This document shows, piece after piece, positions 50,862 through 63,426 of a DNA stretch of 64,000 nt. The notes under the pieces were generated by a model that worked only from the letters and a program-made list of their open reading frames with translations, made no database searches and was not told the DNA's origin. The stretch lies in contig NC_135562.1 of NCBI RefSeq assembly GCF_964340395.1, positions 21,309,892 to 21,373,891 of the forward strand, given 5' to 3'. Each line of letters begins with the position of its first letter. Within the stretch, counting starts at the first letter, position 1. The translations under genes and the position numbers were made by a program. This stretch comes from Glandiceps talaboti (Eukaryota > Hemichordata > Enteropneusta > Spengelidae).

Positions 50862-51040
50862 TTTCATCATTCAGAAATGCAAACATTTTGTTTTCTTGTT
50901 ATTAACTTGCGCAGCGGCTGCAAAGCCGCCACGTAGAGGCTCAATGACTAGTACGCATGGTTTTACCAAAGGATGGTTTGGTTTGCAATGACTACGCGTG
51001 CGCATTTTATATACTATGCACATTCTCTACGCAGAGGGCA
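50862..51040 (-). promoter_or_regulatory. Candidate minus-strand promoter and short first exon
   Basis: In an otherwise AT-rich and CpG-poor window this stretch holds several CpGs. On the minus strand it carries TATATAAA (51006-51013), then TGCGCACGCG, which resembles an NRF-1 site. Further downstream is a GC hairpin GCGGCT-GCAA-AGCCGC, then an ATG with A at -3 opening MFAFLNDE and ending at a GTGAGT donor (last exon base 50862). This arrangement is what a first exon looks like. It ends in phase 1, which does not fit directly onto the ATG exon at 42 kb, so a further exon, an untranslated leader with a small upstream frame, or a different gene would be needed. Confidence 0.35.
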
Positions 51041-51544
51041 CTCTCTACAATATCATTGTGAGGCAGTCGGTCACAAATCAATCTACCCTGTATGAGCTTT
51101 GCCTAGTTATGATATTAATGAGTTTTGGACTGTGTTTCTCTCTCAAATAGAATAATAGAGTCTAGAATCCAACTGAATGGTAAATATCCAGACACTACCA
51201 CTACCCATGTGATAATTATGTACAGCAAGTGACAGGATGGTCTAGAATTAAACTATGACAACAATGCTGTCTTAATCTACTATATTATTTATAATTGTTA
51301 TTTTATAAAGTTGACAAGTCCTTTAGTATATCTTAACACTATAGTACACTCCTGACGATTCTGACAAGACACTGGCGAAAATTTGGGATTCACTTCCATG
51401 AAAATATTTTGACTCTGTGAGTAGAAAGTTCATAACTAATACCAAAGTTTTGAGCTTGAATGATAGGTATTCTCCAGGGTACAGTGAATGGTGTATGTCT
51501 ATGTATGTCTGTGTATGTCTGTGTATGATGTATTCAGAACATTG

Positions 51545-52140
51545 AGAGGAAAAAATGTTACAGTTGTAGTTAACCCTTGTAGTCCAGTCAAAATAAGGTT
51601 TGACCCAAACATAATTGCAACAGAAATAATTTTTAGTGCATCTTGTTCAGAATTTTGTGCTGAACAACATATCAAAAGTCTAGAAAAATCTAAGTGGTGG
51701 AACATGGTGAAAATAAGGTTTTTATTAATTAGCATAATTAGCGAGAATATTATATTCTTAAAATGCTGTTTTCGCAATAAAACCTGGCAAGTAATATGTC
51801 TATGGATAGGTCTAAGGGTGAAAAAGCATACTAGGACCATCATATGATGATTCAACATCTCATCAGCATAATTAATATGTAAATTATGAAAAATTATAAT
51901 CAGCATATTCAAATTTGATAACATTTTAACACAAATGTTTGCAGGCTATATATCATTTGATTTGCAGTACAGTGGGAAATAAATTTAGCGTGTTTGTCAT
52001 CATCAAACACTTTTCATGTAAAATGTATCAAAGATTCTTAATTAATTAGTAATTAGCATAATTAGCATATACACGTTTTATCAATCTCCCATGCAAGTAA
52101 TATGTCTTTGGGAAGGTCTTGAAATGACAAATTACATAGG
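51545..52140 (+). repeat. Dispersed repeat, copy A
   Basis: It contains TAATTTTTAGTGCATCTTG, AGTCTAGAAAAATCTAAGTG, TTAATTAGCATAATTAGC and GCAAGTAATATGTCTATGGA. The GCAAGTAATATGTCT module recurs near 52095. All of these occur in the same order but inverted at 54820-55575. Frames over it in both directions (119 and 141 residues) are not gene-like. Confidence 0.75.
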
Positions 52141-53579
52141 CTACAATGGACCTTTTAATATCATCAAAGACAGTCTGATAACTCATATTTTTGTTTTGTA
52201 GTTATGCAACAGAGAAATCAAGGCAATAAATGTTAACAATTGTATCTTGCCTGAAACTTCCACCCAATAGTATAGGTATAATGATCTTTATGCATCTAAC
52301 CAACAATGTTGCAAAAGTTACTACTTATATCACTGGATCATTGTGTACTTCTAATACCAATGTATCGCTGTAAACTAATGTGTACATATTGTTATCGCAT
52401 ACCGCACTGATATCAAGTTGTTAACTTAGGAGGAACACAAGATTAAGATGTACTTATACTGAGTCGACAAGGACATGCAAGTATTATGGGATGTCCATTC
52501 CCCTCATCATTCTCATCACTAAACTAAACAGCCAATCTCTTTCTTATCATATTGTTCTTTTTTAACACATTTCCATCTTCAAACTTTTTTATTCAATTCT
52601 ATAAATATTATTATTAACAGTGCAGAAAGATAAATTAATTAAAGTTAAAACACCCCTTTCAACACTGATATAATTTGAAAGTAACATCATCAGTCACTTG
52701 TTTGTGTCAATTTACCACAATGACATGACAATCGCCTTCCAATTCAATCTAGCCCGCAATCATTTATGTAGTGACTCAAATAATTAATCAAACTTAATGG
52801 TTAGCCTGATATAACAGGAATAACATACGGTAAAAATTCTGTTCGAAACAAATGACATGTCAAGAAGGCTATCAAATTCAGTTGTTTCATTTTTAAAATC
52901 CTGTCATAAAATCGAATGGCAAAACTTTAAAAGGATTTAAATTCTCACTGATTCTATGGAAACCAAATAATTTTCATTTAAAAAACAGGCACTGCATGGT
53001 TGATAAATGCTTAGTTCTTGTGCACCTGTTTTATGGGGAATAAGAAATTATAAAAATAAAAAATGATTAAATCACCCTCACAAAATGGAATCAAAATTGA
53101 ATAAAAATTAATCAAATGAAATCTAAACAAATATACCATATATTTTTTGTAGAAATTGAAAACAAAATGAGGGAAGCTAAAGTACTTCGCAACATTTACC
53201 TGCCCCTGATATCCAAACAAAAGTATTGATAATTTTAAATATCATGTCGTAAGAATTAGCATTGTCATCTGGAATTAGAACAAAGGTTATGATGATTGTG
53301 TAACAATGTAAACACAAACACAGAAAATATGAATAAAGTTAGATGATAAAACTAATAAAAGAAAAATGAAATAATTATAATAGTCATTATCAGCCACACT
53401 ATTAATATTACAAAGGCGATTTATTGTAGCTATATTTTATTTTGCTTACAATTAGCTTTGGTCTACATTTCGCCTATAGTATTCTGCATCACATGACCCC
53501 TTTTAGAGGTCATTTTCAAACACAAAATAGGAGTTAAAAATCTGTTGAAATGATATCATCAGCATTGTTTGTACAAGGA

Positions 53580-53893
53580 TTAAGGGACAATCGCATAATA
53601 TATCTCACAAGCTCAATAAATGAACTTTGTCCATTTAGGACAACACATTAAATACTATATTGGAAATCTAGCAGTTGTATATCACATAAGAAGTAAATTT
53701 TAATCAACTTATGAACATCTTAGTATAAATATAGAAGTTATCATTGAAGGCGTGATTGTGAAAGTTTTCGAACTTTGGTTAGAAGTGCAAGAATGAAGTT
53801 CAGCAATCGCATTGATGCCAGACCCGCCCCTCCCAAACGAACAAAGTTATACTTTATTGAGCTTTTGTGACATCGTGCGATCATCCGTAAATA
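53580..53893. mobile_element. MITE-like element, copy 3 of 3
   Basis: The left end AAGGGACAATCGCATAATAT continues CTCACAAGCTCAATAAATGA. The reversed right end GGATGATCGCACGATGTCAC continues AAAAGCTCAATAAAG. These are terminal inverted repeats of about 55 bp, flanked by TA on both sides. The length is about 314 bp with no coding capacity. TA duplication would suit a Tc1/mariner-type origin. Confidence 0.65.
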
Positions 53894-54819
53894 GATTTGG
53901 AGCTCCAAAGTTTGTTTGTTTCCAAGAATGCCTTGTCTCATTGTACAGAAGGCATCTTCTGAGCCAAATTTGCCAATTTTTTTATTAACTATATTTGAGA
54001 TGTCGCAGTATGCAGAATTAGTAAAAATGACTTTTCCAGGTCAAAGATAAAGTTAGTTTGTGGTCGTAACATATTAAAAAATATTAAATAAAATTAATTT
54101 TAAAGATGAAGTGAGATTTGCACTCAAAATGATACGTAACTGTGAGATGACTGGTAATGGTACAGAAATAAAACAAAGAAGATAATAGAGGAAGGGCCCC
54201 ATCCAAAGAAATTATTAATGTCCTGTATCACCTAAAATCGTCTTATGTTTCGTACAGTGGTAATAATACATGTAATGTGCAACAAAATGGACCTATAATG
54301 CTGCCTTTCATGTCATTTCAAAGATGATATCTATATTTTTGTAACATTGAAATAAAAAAAAGCTGAATTCAAACAATTCACAGAGGGATGTAACAAAATC
54401 TACAAATGTATAATACTCATCTGAATACTTGTCTGTAGAAGTAATATGTGTCCATGTTACATAGCGCGGAATTCAAAAGATTCAAGTTTAAGCTAATTTA
54501 TATCTAGATATGAAAAGATATCTTTTACTAAAAACAAGGTACAGTTCAATGTACAAACTGAAGATCATGTTGTCAGTAATCGAGCTTTAAACGAAATATA
54601 AAGGGTAGAACATGCCAAGTAATAACTAGTAAAGCCAAACTTTATTGTAAAATGTAATGCAATAACTCATAGGATGTCATAGTTCATAGTTAGAAATTAA
54701 AGTTTCAACTGGCAGGTTTTGAGACATGTATTTATAAAAACAACAACCCATGAATGGTACTCCCGCTCAGGTTTGACAATTTGATAATGATGTTCATCTC
54801 ACTTTTAAGGTCAAGACCT

Positions 54820-55575
54820 ATCGAAAGACATATTACTTGCATACTTTAAATCGAAAAAACTTCTCAACATCTTGACGATAATTACATTAATTAATTAATT
54901 AAGTAATTAATTAATCAATTAATTAGGAAACTTTAACTATTCTTTAGCTTACCTTGGAGTGGTTTGATGATTGAAAAGTTATGTTCACTCAAAATCAAGT
55001 GTCAATAACTATTGAACAAAAAATATCACGTATGCTTACTAATGTATTGTTTTACATGTTAATTACACTAATTAACACTTGTTTAGCATGCATGTTTATC
55101 TAACAAGGGAGGAGTTATTTAATAATGAGAGTAAGGGATTCAAATACTTCAATACCTAATGAGAGACATACAACTAACAGGGGCGTTCAAAAAAATGTAT
55201 TGTTATTGTACGTTACAAGTAATCAGTGTCCTTAATTAAAGTAATTAAAAATACACATATTAATTCTATGGGAATGGTTGCACGATCGTACAGTGACTCC
55301 AAAGTAAAAACTCACCTTCAGACCTACCCATAGACATGTTACTTGCATAGGTTTTTTGAACAAATGATATCTCATAAATATTATTTTTTCACTAATTATG
55401 CTAATTAAGAAACGTCATTTTTGACCATGTTCCACCACTTAGATTTTTCTAGACTTTTAATATGTTATTCAGCATAAAATTCTGAGCAAGATGCACTAAA
55501 AATTATTTCTGTTGCAATTATGTTTGGGTTCGGCCATTTTTTCCGCTAGATTGACTGGACTATTGTAGCAAAGAT
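54820..55575 (-). repeat. Dispersed repeat, copy B (inverted relative to copy A)
   Basis: The reverse complement reproduces the landmarks of copy A. Near 55440-55530 lie CACTTAGATTTTTCTAGACT and ATGCACTAAAAATTATTTC. Near 55330 lies ACCCATAGACATGTTACTTG, and near 54820 a second CAAGACCTATCGAAAGACAT module. Between the modules is an AT palindromic run (54885-54926). Confidence 0.75.
54885..54926. repeat. TAAT-rich near-palindromic run
   Basis: Repeated TTAATTAA words, self-complementary and homeodomain-site-like. Probably part of the dispersed repeat. Confidence 0.6.
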
Positions 55576-56659
55576 TCTACACAATTATAACAAAACTTTT
55601 TTCTTACAACCCGTCCCTTTCTAACATTAAAGTCGTCTTTTGGGATTTATTGCTTATGAAATAAGTCATCCATGAATTATTCCCAGTCTTACTACCATAG
55701 ATGACAAGTGTGTTTAATACTTACTAATTGATATATTGTCAGGAATTGGTATGAGAAGAGATGACATATTTCACACCAAGCAACACTACATGACCTGTAT
55801 CTTAGTGTAGAGGTCACTAAAGGTCAAAGGTCAACCCCTGTAAGTACTGTGCATGAAGGAGAATAGTTGTTGATAGTTGAGTTGACCTCAACAACATACT
55901 GTTATAGAGTGTAATTATACAAAACTTACATAAATTTTGAAAAATTTTGAAAAATTGATTCAGTAAAATCAGTTTCATGTACGGGACATAAAAACTGACT
56001 TTGAAGCAATTTCAATTGATTTTTAAATTTCTTATTTTCATGTAGGGATGGTTTAGCTAGGATGTATGTAGTCTTGTATGCTGTGTATTTTATGATTTTT
56101 GTTGAATACCTGAGCACCCTGGTAAGGGACGGATGGCAATTCATAAATATCAATATAACAAGGAGTATTATTTTTAGTGAATCACTTGGAATTCTATAGA
56201 CTATTACTAACTAGAGGCTATTTCATTCTGTGAAGTTTAATATACCTGTACAACAAACCTTACAAGTTATATATCTGTTATAAATAGAATAATGAATTTA
56301 ATTGTATAACTTTCAAAGGATTCAACAGGTGGTTGTTAAACATGTAATTTCTTGATAATATTTATTAGAATGTTAACATTTGAAATACGTGTCTTATCAT
56401 TTGTGTACAATCTAATTTAAATTTGACAGAATTATAAAATGTAAAATTAGTTTATAGTCAAACTGACCAAAATCTCCAGTGTTTTATTCTTTGTTTGTAT
56501 TAACTCTAAATCAATGGTGACACACTGAAACCATTCTAACTTGTCTGTATTAGAACTAAATTCTTGTCCACGTAATCTGGTAACTATGGGTCTTAATTCA
56601 TACATAGTATTATATACATAGAATACTGTATGTAACAGTACTATGTTAACAAGTATTGG

Positions 56660-57216
56660 TAACCATGGTAACAAGCATTGTGACCATGGTAATTGAGGTT
56701 CTTGATAGTAGGTAACCATGGTAACTTATTCTTTTTTTAATTAGCACTACTACTGTATACATACAGATTATAGATATGTATTTTGCTGACTTGATGATGG
56801 TCTGTTAACATGACAAAAACTAACCGCCACTTGTGGAAACCCTTTGAATTGAGTTTTGTTGAGAAAGTCCAGTTTCAACTTTGTGTTTCTATTCTTAACA
56901 GATATATATGATATATAGTTCTCAACAGATATTTACATTATATGGAGAAGAGTGACTTGAAATGACCTGGGTGTTTATATATTCTAATAATATGTAACTA
57001 TGGCAACTATGGATTTCTTTAAAGTACTAGGACTACAGATAGTACAGTAATGATTCCAAATGACCTGCCAGTGTTTACACATGTAGGTTACCATGGATAC
57101 TACAGCATTACATTATGACCACCTCTACACAGTTTTAGTATATTTAGTATTAGTTTGGAAAAGAGTGGTAACTTGAAATGACAAGATGGTGTACACATGT
57201 TGGTTACCATGGAAAC
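56660..57216. promoter_or_regulatory. Cluster of X-box-like palindromes
   Basis: GTAACCATGGTAAC occurs at 56660-56673 and 56712-56725, GTGACCATGGTAAT at 56681-56694, GTTACCATGGATAC at 57087-57100 and GTTACCATGGAAAC at 57203-57216. The last fits the RFX X-box consensus completely. The 57.0-57.3 kb sites sit in about 120-bp diverged tandem units. Regulatory function is inference. Confidence 0.35.
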
Positions 57217-57310
57217 TACAGATCTTATACAATCATTAGTAATTAGTATTAGTTTGGAGTAATGACTATAAATGAGCAGACAATGTTTACATATGTAGGC
57301 TATGACTGAC
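56940..57310. repeat. Diverged tandem repeat of about 120 bp, 3-4 copies
   Basis: Units share AAATGACCTG or AAATGAGCAG, TGTTTACACATGTAGG, TTACCATGGA-ACTACAG and AGTATTAGTTTGGA. The order is kept while spacing varies. Confidence 0.6.
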
Positions 57311-57383
57311 AACACAGGTGTCACTGAGGTCAGTAATTGTAGTAAATTCCTTTGTGTCTGTATATATAGAGTGACTCAGTTAA

Positions 57384-57612
57384 CACTATGGCAAGTCAAA
57401 CTTAACACACTATGGCAAGCCAAACTTAGTCAACACTATGGCAAGTCAAACTTAGTCAACACTATGGCAAGTCAAACTTAACACACTATGGCAAGCCAAA
57501 CTTAACACACTATGGCAAGTCAAACTTAACACACTATGGCAAGCCAAACTTAATGCACATTTTTTTTATGGCAAGTCAAACTTAACACACTATGCCAAGT
57601 AAAATTTAACAC
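57384..57612. repeat. 24/25-bp minisatellite array, about 9 copies
   Basis: The unit contains ACACTATGGCAAGTCAAACT and TAAC. Variants are AAGCCAA and TTAGTCAAC. The right end is degenerate. Confidence 0.92.
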
Positions 57613-57874
57613 ACTGTTATAACAGTTTGGTATCAATATTTCATATTTGTCATAAAATCACCTTTACTGTATATTTTCCATTTACAGCAATATTTTAGAT
57701 AGATTCATATTTCAGATTACATATTTAGTTGATAATTACATATTTATTTCTTATTGCCCTATTGATACTTTTAGAAAATCCACATTCCAACACAGGCATT
57801 CTATCAAATGACATCTATTTTAAAATTGTACCACAAACATTCACTTTTTAGTTTTACCATTTATTTGTCATTGA

Positions 57875-58090
57875 AAAAAGTCCTCTCCACACTTTTAAAA
57901 ACTACCCTCCAAAGGCTCACTGACAAAAAAGTACCCCAAAAACTTTTTAAAATATTAATCCAAAACCCTCATGACTAATATCTCCATAAGCTTTCAAATT
58001 TTTATCCAAAATTCTCACTGAAAAGAACTATCCCCAAACTTTTATAAACTGAATCCAAACTCCTCACTGACACAAAATATCCCAGACCCC
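57875..58090. repeat. Degenerate C-rich tandem repeat of about 60 bp
   Basis: Words CCAAA(A)ACTTTT, AATCCAAA(A/C)(C/T)CCTCA and CTGACA recur about four times with many differences. Confidence 0.5.
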
Positions 58091-58616
58091 CTAACTGTCC
58101 AAAACTAAGTCTAAAAGGGCATACAAGTGTTATTGTTCCCTGAAGTCCTTGCACCTATGTTGTTTACTGCATTGTATTTCTACTTCATCATTTGTTATGG
58201 GACAATACTGATAAAAAGAACGTAACCAGAAGCACAACTGCCATACTAAGAAAGCAAATCTTATCCACTCAATTGATTCTTTTCAACCGCACAGTAAACA
58301 GAGACTCTACTATACAATTCATAGAAACTTATACCATTTCTCAATATATCTTAATATAAATGCTTACGGATTTACATTTCTGTTACTATGGCAACAAGAT
58401 ATTCTCTATGATCTCATTGACTGCTGTAATCTCTCGAGTTGCTGAACTATTTTGCAATGGTTTGGGAACCATGGTAACAGAGAAAGGAAAATCTGCTAAA
58501 ACTGACATAAATTTCCATACCCTGTACCAGAATTGCTGGGTAAAATACCTGGGTTACATTAAACTGCCATTCACAAATATACTGAAAGATCACAACTGAT
58601 TTAATTTGATTTCTAA

Positions 58617-58969
58617 TTTCATGTCAATGTTACCCATGTGACCATTTGTTGCTGGTTTCATGTCAATGTTACCCATGTGACCATTTGTTGCTGGTTTTAT
58701 GTCAATGTTACCCATGTGACCATTTGTTGCTGGTTTTATGTCAATGTTACCCATGTGACCATTTGTTGCTGGTTTTATGTCAATGTTACCCATGTGACCA
58801 TTTGTTGCTGGTTTTATGTCAATGTTACCCATGTGACCATTTGTTGCTGGTTTTATGTCAATGTTACCCATGTGACCATTTGTTGCTGGTTTTATGTCAA
58901 TGTTACCCATGTGACCATTTGTTGCTGGTTTTATGTCAATGTTACCCATGTGACCATTTGTTGCTGGGT
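58617..58969. repeat. 39-bp minisatellite array, 9 copies
   Basis: The unit contains ATGTCAATGTTACCCATGTG and ACCATTTGTTGCTGG. Copies are almost identical apart from TTTCATG in the first units. As 39 is a multiple of three, frames on both strands (IKPATNGHMGNID and relatives) are open but artefactual. Confidence 0.97.
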
Positions 58970-59403
58970 TTTTGTTTTTTTTATACATTTCTTAAATACA
59001 GTCAATCTTTCATAAGTAATTTCATCAATTCAATGAAATGTACTGTCATCACAATGTTTGTCCATCTAACATCCCAACATATTATATTAGGTGTACAACT
59101 AAACACCAAATTTCATTTCACAGGAATGATGCTGAATTCCATAGAAATACTTTAGATCTGACAAGTGAAGGTCTAATCTAAAGTTTAGGGAGTTAGTTGC
59201 TATGGAGACCACATAACATGCCTGCTATCCAACTGTCATATGCAATGGTTGTTAGGATATGAGCCTTGTGGTTAGATCTGTGACTGTTACACTTGTTCTC
59301 TGATGATAACCATGTGGCTTCTTCGTTAAAGCTTTTTCCAACACACTGTCATCAAAGTGCTTCATAATTATACCCATGGTGTTGACCAATATCACCACAA
59401 ACA

Positions 59404-59420
59404 CCCCCCCCCCCCCCCAA
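59404..59420. repeat. Poly-C tract
   Basis: A run of about 16 C residues. Confidence 0.9.
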
Positions 59421-59604
59421 CCAACACCACATTTAACTTTCTCAACTCCCTGGGGAGCATTCAAATGCCCTTTTCCATATGTACTAATGGCGTCATAAAT
59501 ACAACATATACATGTATACAGTAATTAGCAAACATAGTTGGTAAAACATTGATCTGCTTCTAGCTGTATTATTCAAATAGCAATGTAATCAATACTTTGT
59601 AATC

Positions 59605-60110
59605 CTTATTGGATTGTTACAGTGTTTGGACACAGTGATGAAACACTGGTAACTAGTCCACCACATTCTCTGACGTGAAAATGTAATTTGTTATATCAGT
59701 CAAGTCATTTGTGTATACTGTATAGTGGGAAAGGTTGTCAAGTCTCAGTGTCTAGTCAGATAGCCAAGTCTCTAGGCTAACTGGTAACACCATGGATCTT
59801 AGAATAAATAGAGTTTTTTAAAATAAATACAAGTATAACTGATTGAATTGTCACACAGTTTGGACAAGGTGATGGAACACTAGCCTGGAAATTCAAATCT
59901 ATGCAGATTGCATTTTTTTAATATTCATCTTTCCAATCATTGAAAAGACAAATGTAAAAAATCCAATCTATATAGATTCTAGGCTAATGGAACACTGAAT
60001 AACATGGATGTTAAAATAAATAACAATAAATAAAGTTTATGTGATTGAATTGTCACAGGGTTTGGACACAACGATGGAACGTTGGTAAAAAAATGGATGC
60101 CATGTACAAT
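59605..60110. repeat. Diverged dispersed repeat, 3 partial copies
   Basis: The words TTG(A/T)(A/T)TTGT(C/T)ACA, GTTTGGACA and GATG(A/G)AAC(A/G) recur near 59610, 59850 and 60050, each followed within about 80 bp by AAATAAATA. Confidence 0.45.
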
Positions 60111-61046
60111 AAATAATAATATATGAAATTACAGTTGAATTTGACAGTGTTATGGTGAGGGATGTAAATATTAAAATAATGTTAAAATATATGTACACCG
60201 TACATTATCTACATACCACTAATATAACATTTCATAACAGCCTGGTATATCCATCTGAGGTATTCATTCACTTATTACAACACTTGTCTTGTTTATACCA
60301 TCTCTACAAGTTTGAGTCTCTACATGTATGAGAGTTAAATCATAACACCAAGACAAATCTCTGAGCTAGATATCCGTGCTATGACAACAATTCATATGAA
60401 TGGCATTTAATTTCTCACATAAAGTGAATTATAATATCTATACTACTTGTGTCAGAGATGTTGAGAATTGGTGAAGTAAACAATGGTCAATATATTGTAT
60501 TGGGTCTATATACTATATCAGCTTAACTTTCAAATTCAATATGGAATGGATTGAACATATAGCAAATGCCCAATGCTAGCTTGATATATCTATACTTGTG
60601 TTTTGTTATACAATGGAAGAATACAGCATAAATATGCCAATAACAACATGACTACAAAATGTCATGTCAAATACACACACTTGGGTCATTGTTATATTGC
60701 TGGGTATACTAGTAACGGTTACATCTTAACTCTTGTAATGCATCTAGTGATCTCATGATAATATATCCTCCCATAGTGATAATATATCCTCCGATATTCA
60801 CAGCTTCTGTTCAAAACAAATTGTTTAATATTTTTGTAGTTCACATAATTTTTCCACAATTCCTTGCAGATATTTAATTTTGGAATATTTAGAGAAGTCT
60901 AGATTCCATGCTTTCCTTTTTCTACCAAAAGAAAGAAATATACCCAATTTAACATGAATTTGAGGTAAATTATGTTAAGAAGGAATGTTTGAATAATGTG
61001 AGAATTTAAGAAAAACAGTTACTGTACCAGGGGACAACCTTATTTG

Positions 61047-61114
61047 TGGTGCCAATGATGGTGCCAATGATGGTGGCAATGATGGTGCCAATGATGGTGC
61101 CAATGATGGTGCCA
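61047..61114. repeat. 12-bp tandem repeat, about 6 copies
   Basis: The unit is TGGTGCCAATGA, with one GGTGGCAAT variant. Confidence 0.95.
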
Positions 61115-62407
61115 AAAAATGTGTATCATGTCACCTTATTGTCATTTGATGTGACTTGCCTGTTATCAATGTTTATTTGGGATATTTGTTGATCTATATA
61201 GCCTAGAGACAACACCCTATCAATGGAATTCAAATCATGAATTGAACTGTTTCTATTTGATGTTTCCTTGTTTTTTCATTTTAAACCCTTGCAGATTAAA
61301 TAATCAAAGAATAAAAATAACTTTGTAAATGTCACCTGAATCAACATCAATATTAGGAATGATATTTTGGTACATTTTGTTCATCTCAATTATCCAAATG
61401 GATATTCATTAAACAAAACTGTGGATTTATAATTATATATTCTGTGTTGTACTGTCTGTAAGATACGTCATGACATGACATCCTTGTCAACCCATCCATG
61501 CCCCTTGTCAAGTAGCCACCACAGCAAGACACTACCTTACAGTCTAGGTTTCCTTCAGTTCCATCTATTTTGTTTAATTGCTTTTTGTTTAATAATCTGA
61601 GGAAGTAATTTGTAAATTCTTCTAGGTCATTTTGATCAGGTTAAGTGTTCCACTCATTGACATAATGTAGTTATTAGAATTGGCATTTACACAACTGAGT
61701 GCATTTTATAAATATAATTTCCTGAGTAGACTATTTTTATACCCATCAATATATTTGGGTTATGTAACTGACAAGTAATTATATCAAATAACTATGAACT
61801 AAATCTAGCAATTTTAATTGAACATAACCTAAGATGTACATGTATATTCATATCTATAATATTCACAAATAAAAATTCAAATTTCATTCAAAACTTAGAA
61901 TTTTGAAATCAGAGATACTAATAAGGTAGCTGACATGTGACAGAAAAAGACTAAATATCTTCTTGTACTTTTAGCACATTTACTATAAGTCTCTTTCAGT
62001 TCAATACTTTTTTACTGGGCTCTCAGTTATGAAATGCATGTATTATATTAAAAACTGTAATTTTGTAGTATTTTATACCTTCCTGTTTTTGGAGTTCTGT
62101 AGTTTTTAAAAACAATGTATGGGTATTACTGAACATCATTATATTTCACCCTATTTCATACTGAACTTCTGAAACCTGAGTTTAAAGCATTGAAAACCCT
62201 GTAAATTTGACCTGATTTCACCTCTTTGACTTTGAGTATAACAAACCACTGCCAAAATACTAAAAGTCATATTAATTCCATGGGTAATGGATGACTTATG
62301 ATCCAAACCTTTGTAACAACTGAAGGGTACTTCACTGATACCAAGCAATTACTGACTAAAACCTGTACAAACTTGAAATACAACTAATCATGTTTTAGGG
62401 ACTACAC

Positions 62408-62427
62408 ACGTACTAGTACTAGTACGT
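62408..62427. other. 20-bp perfect palindrome
   Basis: ACGTACTAGTACTAGTACGT is fully self-complementary with no spacer and contains TACTAGTA twice. It has no flanking repeat. Confidence 0.8.
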
Positions 62428-63352
62428 ATTACAAAACTGATTTCTGAAATAATAATTAATTCCTACATCCTATCCTATTTAATTACAATTTGAGGCAAAA
62501 GAGCAAAACTGAATTACAATGTTTCAACTTTTAAATCCATGTACAGTAGTAAGATATAATAGGATGTAAATTTTTATATTTCCAATTATTTAATTAAGCA
62601 TAAAACAGCAATACATGCAAACAACTTTGTATGCTAAATGAGTGAATCCTAACTTGACAACTCTAGTTACAAAGTATTACCTAGCTATTCTCTTTGTGTC
62701 TTCTATAGGTATTGTTTATGCATATGAAATGAACACATCTGCACTTTGACATACACGACGTCAATACAAGATTATTACCACAGAGGTTGAGAGTAGTATA
62801 AACATGAATGCCTACCTTGTATATCGCAGTCTGGAAAGACTTGTCACATACATTATCACACACACACATAGATTATATGTGCCTATGTTGTCCACATCGA
62901 TTTACCCCACCAGTTATGTTGACAACTAAAGCATATACTGTCTCTGGTTATTCACGAGTACTTTAGTAAACAGCCACTTCAACACCCCCACCAGTTGGGA
63001 ACTTAACTTTAAACATTGGCTGTTCTATTGGCTATCCATACTCCCCAACTGATAAACTCCATAGCTACCTAATCAATAAGTGTTTGTACACAAGTCATGT
63101 GATCCCAATGTCAAATACAACTAAACCTATACCAGTATAAATGTTATACAACATATTGACACATGTATACATATTTTATCTAGTATTTGTCAGCTCATAA
63201 CATTTTGACTTTAGAAATAATGACAGATTATTGTTATTACCAAACCATTATAAATTCATCATAGTTTTTACTATTTGAACAGAGAGGGAGCTTTACACAC
63301 CATGATTATTTGTCTTTTCTAGCACAACTCCCCTGTATTTTGCAACTCTCCG

Positions 63353-63353
<1 letters not shown>

Positions 63354-63424
<71 letters not shown>
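63354..63424. repeat. GT dinucleotide microsatellite
   Basis: About 35 GT units, passing into GTACATGTATGTGTATG. Confidence 0.97.

Positions 63425-63426
<2 letters not shown>

Larger units (their letters stand above)
59421..63350. other. Region without recognisable genes
   Basis: AT-rich DNA with the small repeats and palindrome listed separately. No splice-flanked coding stretch was found on either strand. Confidence 0.55.

Noticed and set aside
51488-51924. Opposed frames of 119 and 141 residues
   Set aside because: Both lie over a dispersed repeat also present inverted at 54.8-55.6 kb, and neither has coding-like composition.
58590-59155. Frames of 125-169 residues (ATNGHMGNIDIKP and relatives)
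   Set aside because: All are translations of the 39-bp array; the second strand is equally open.
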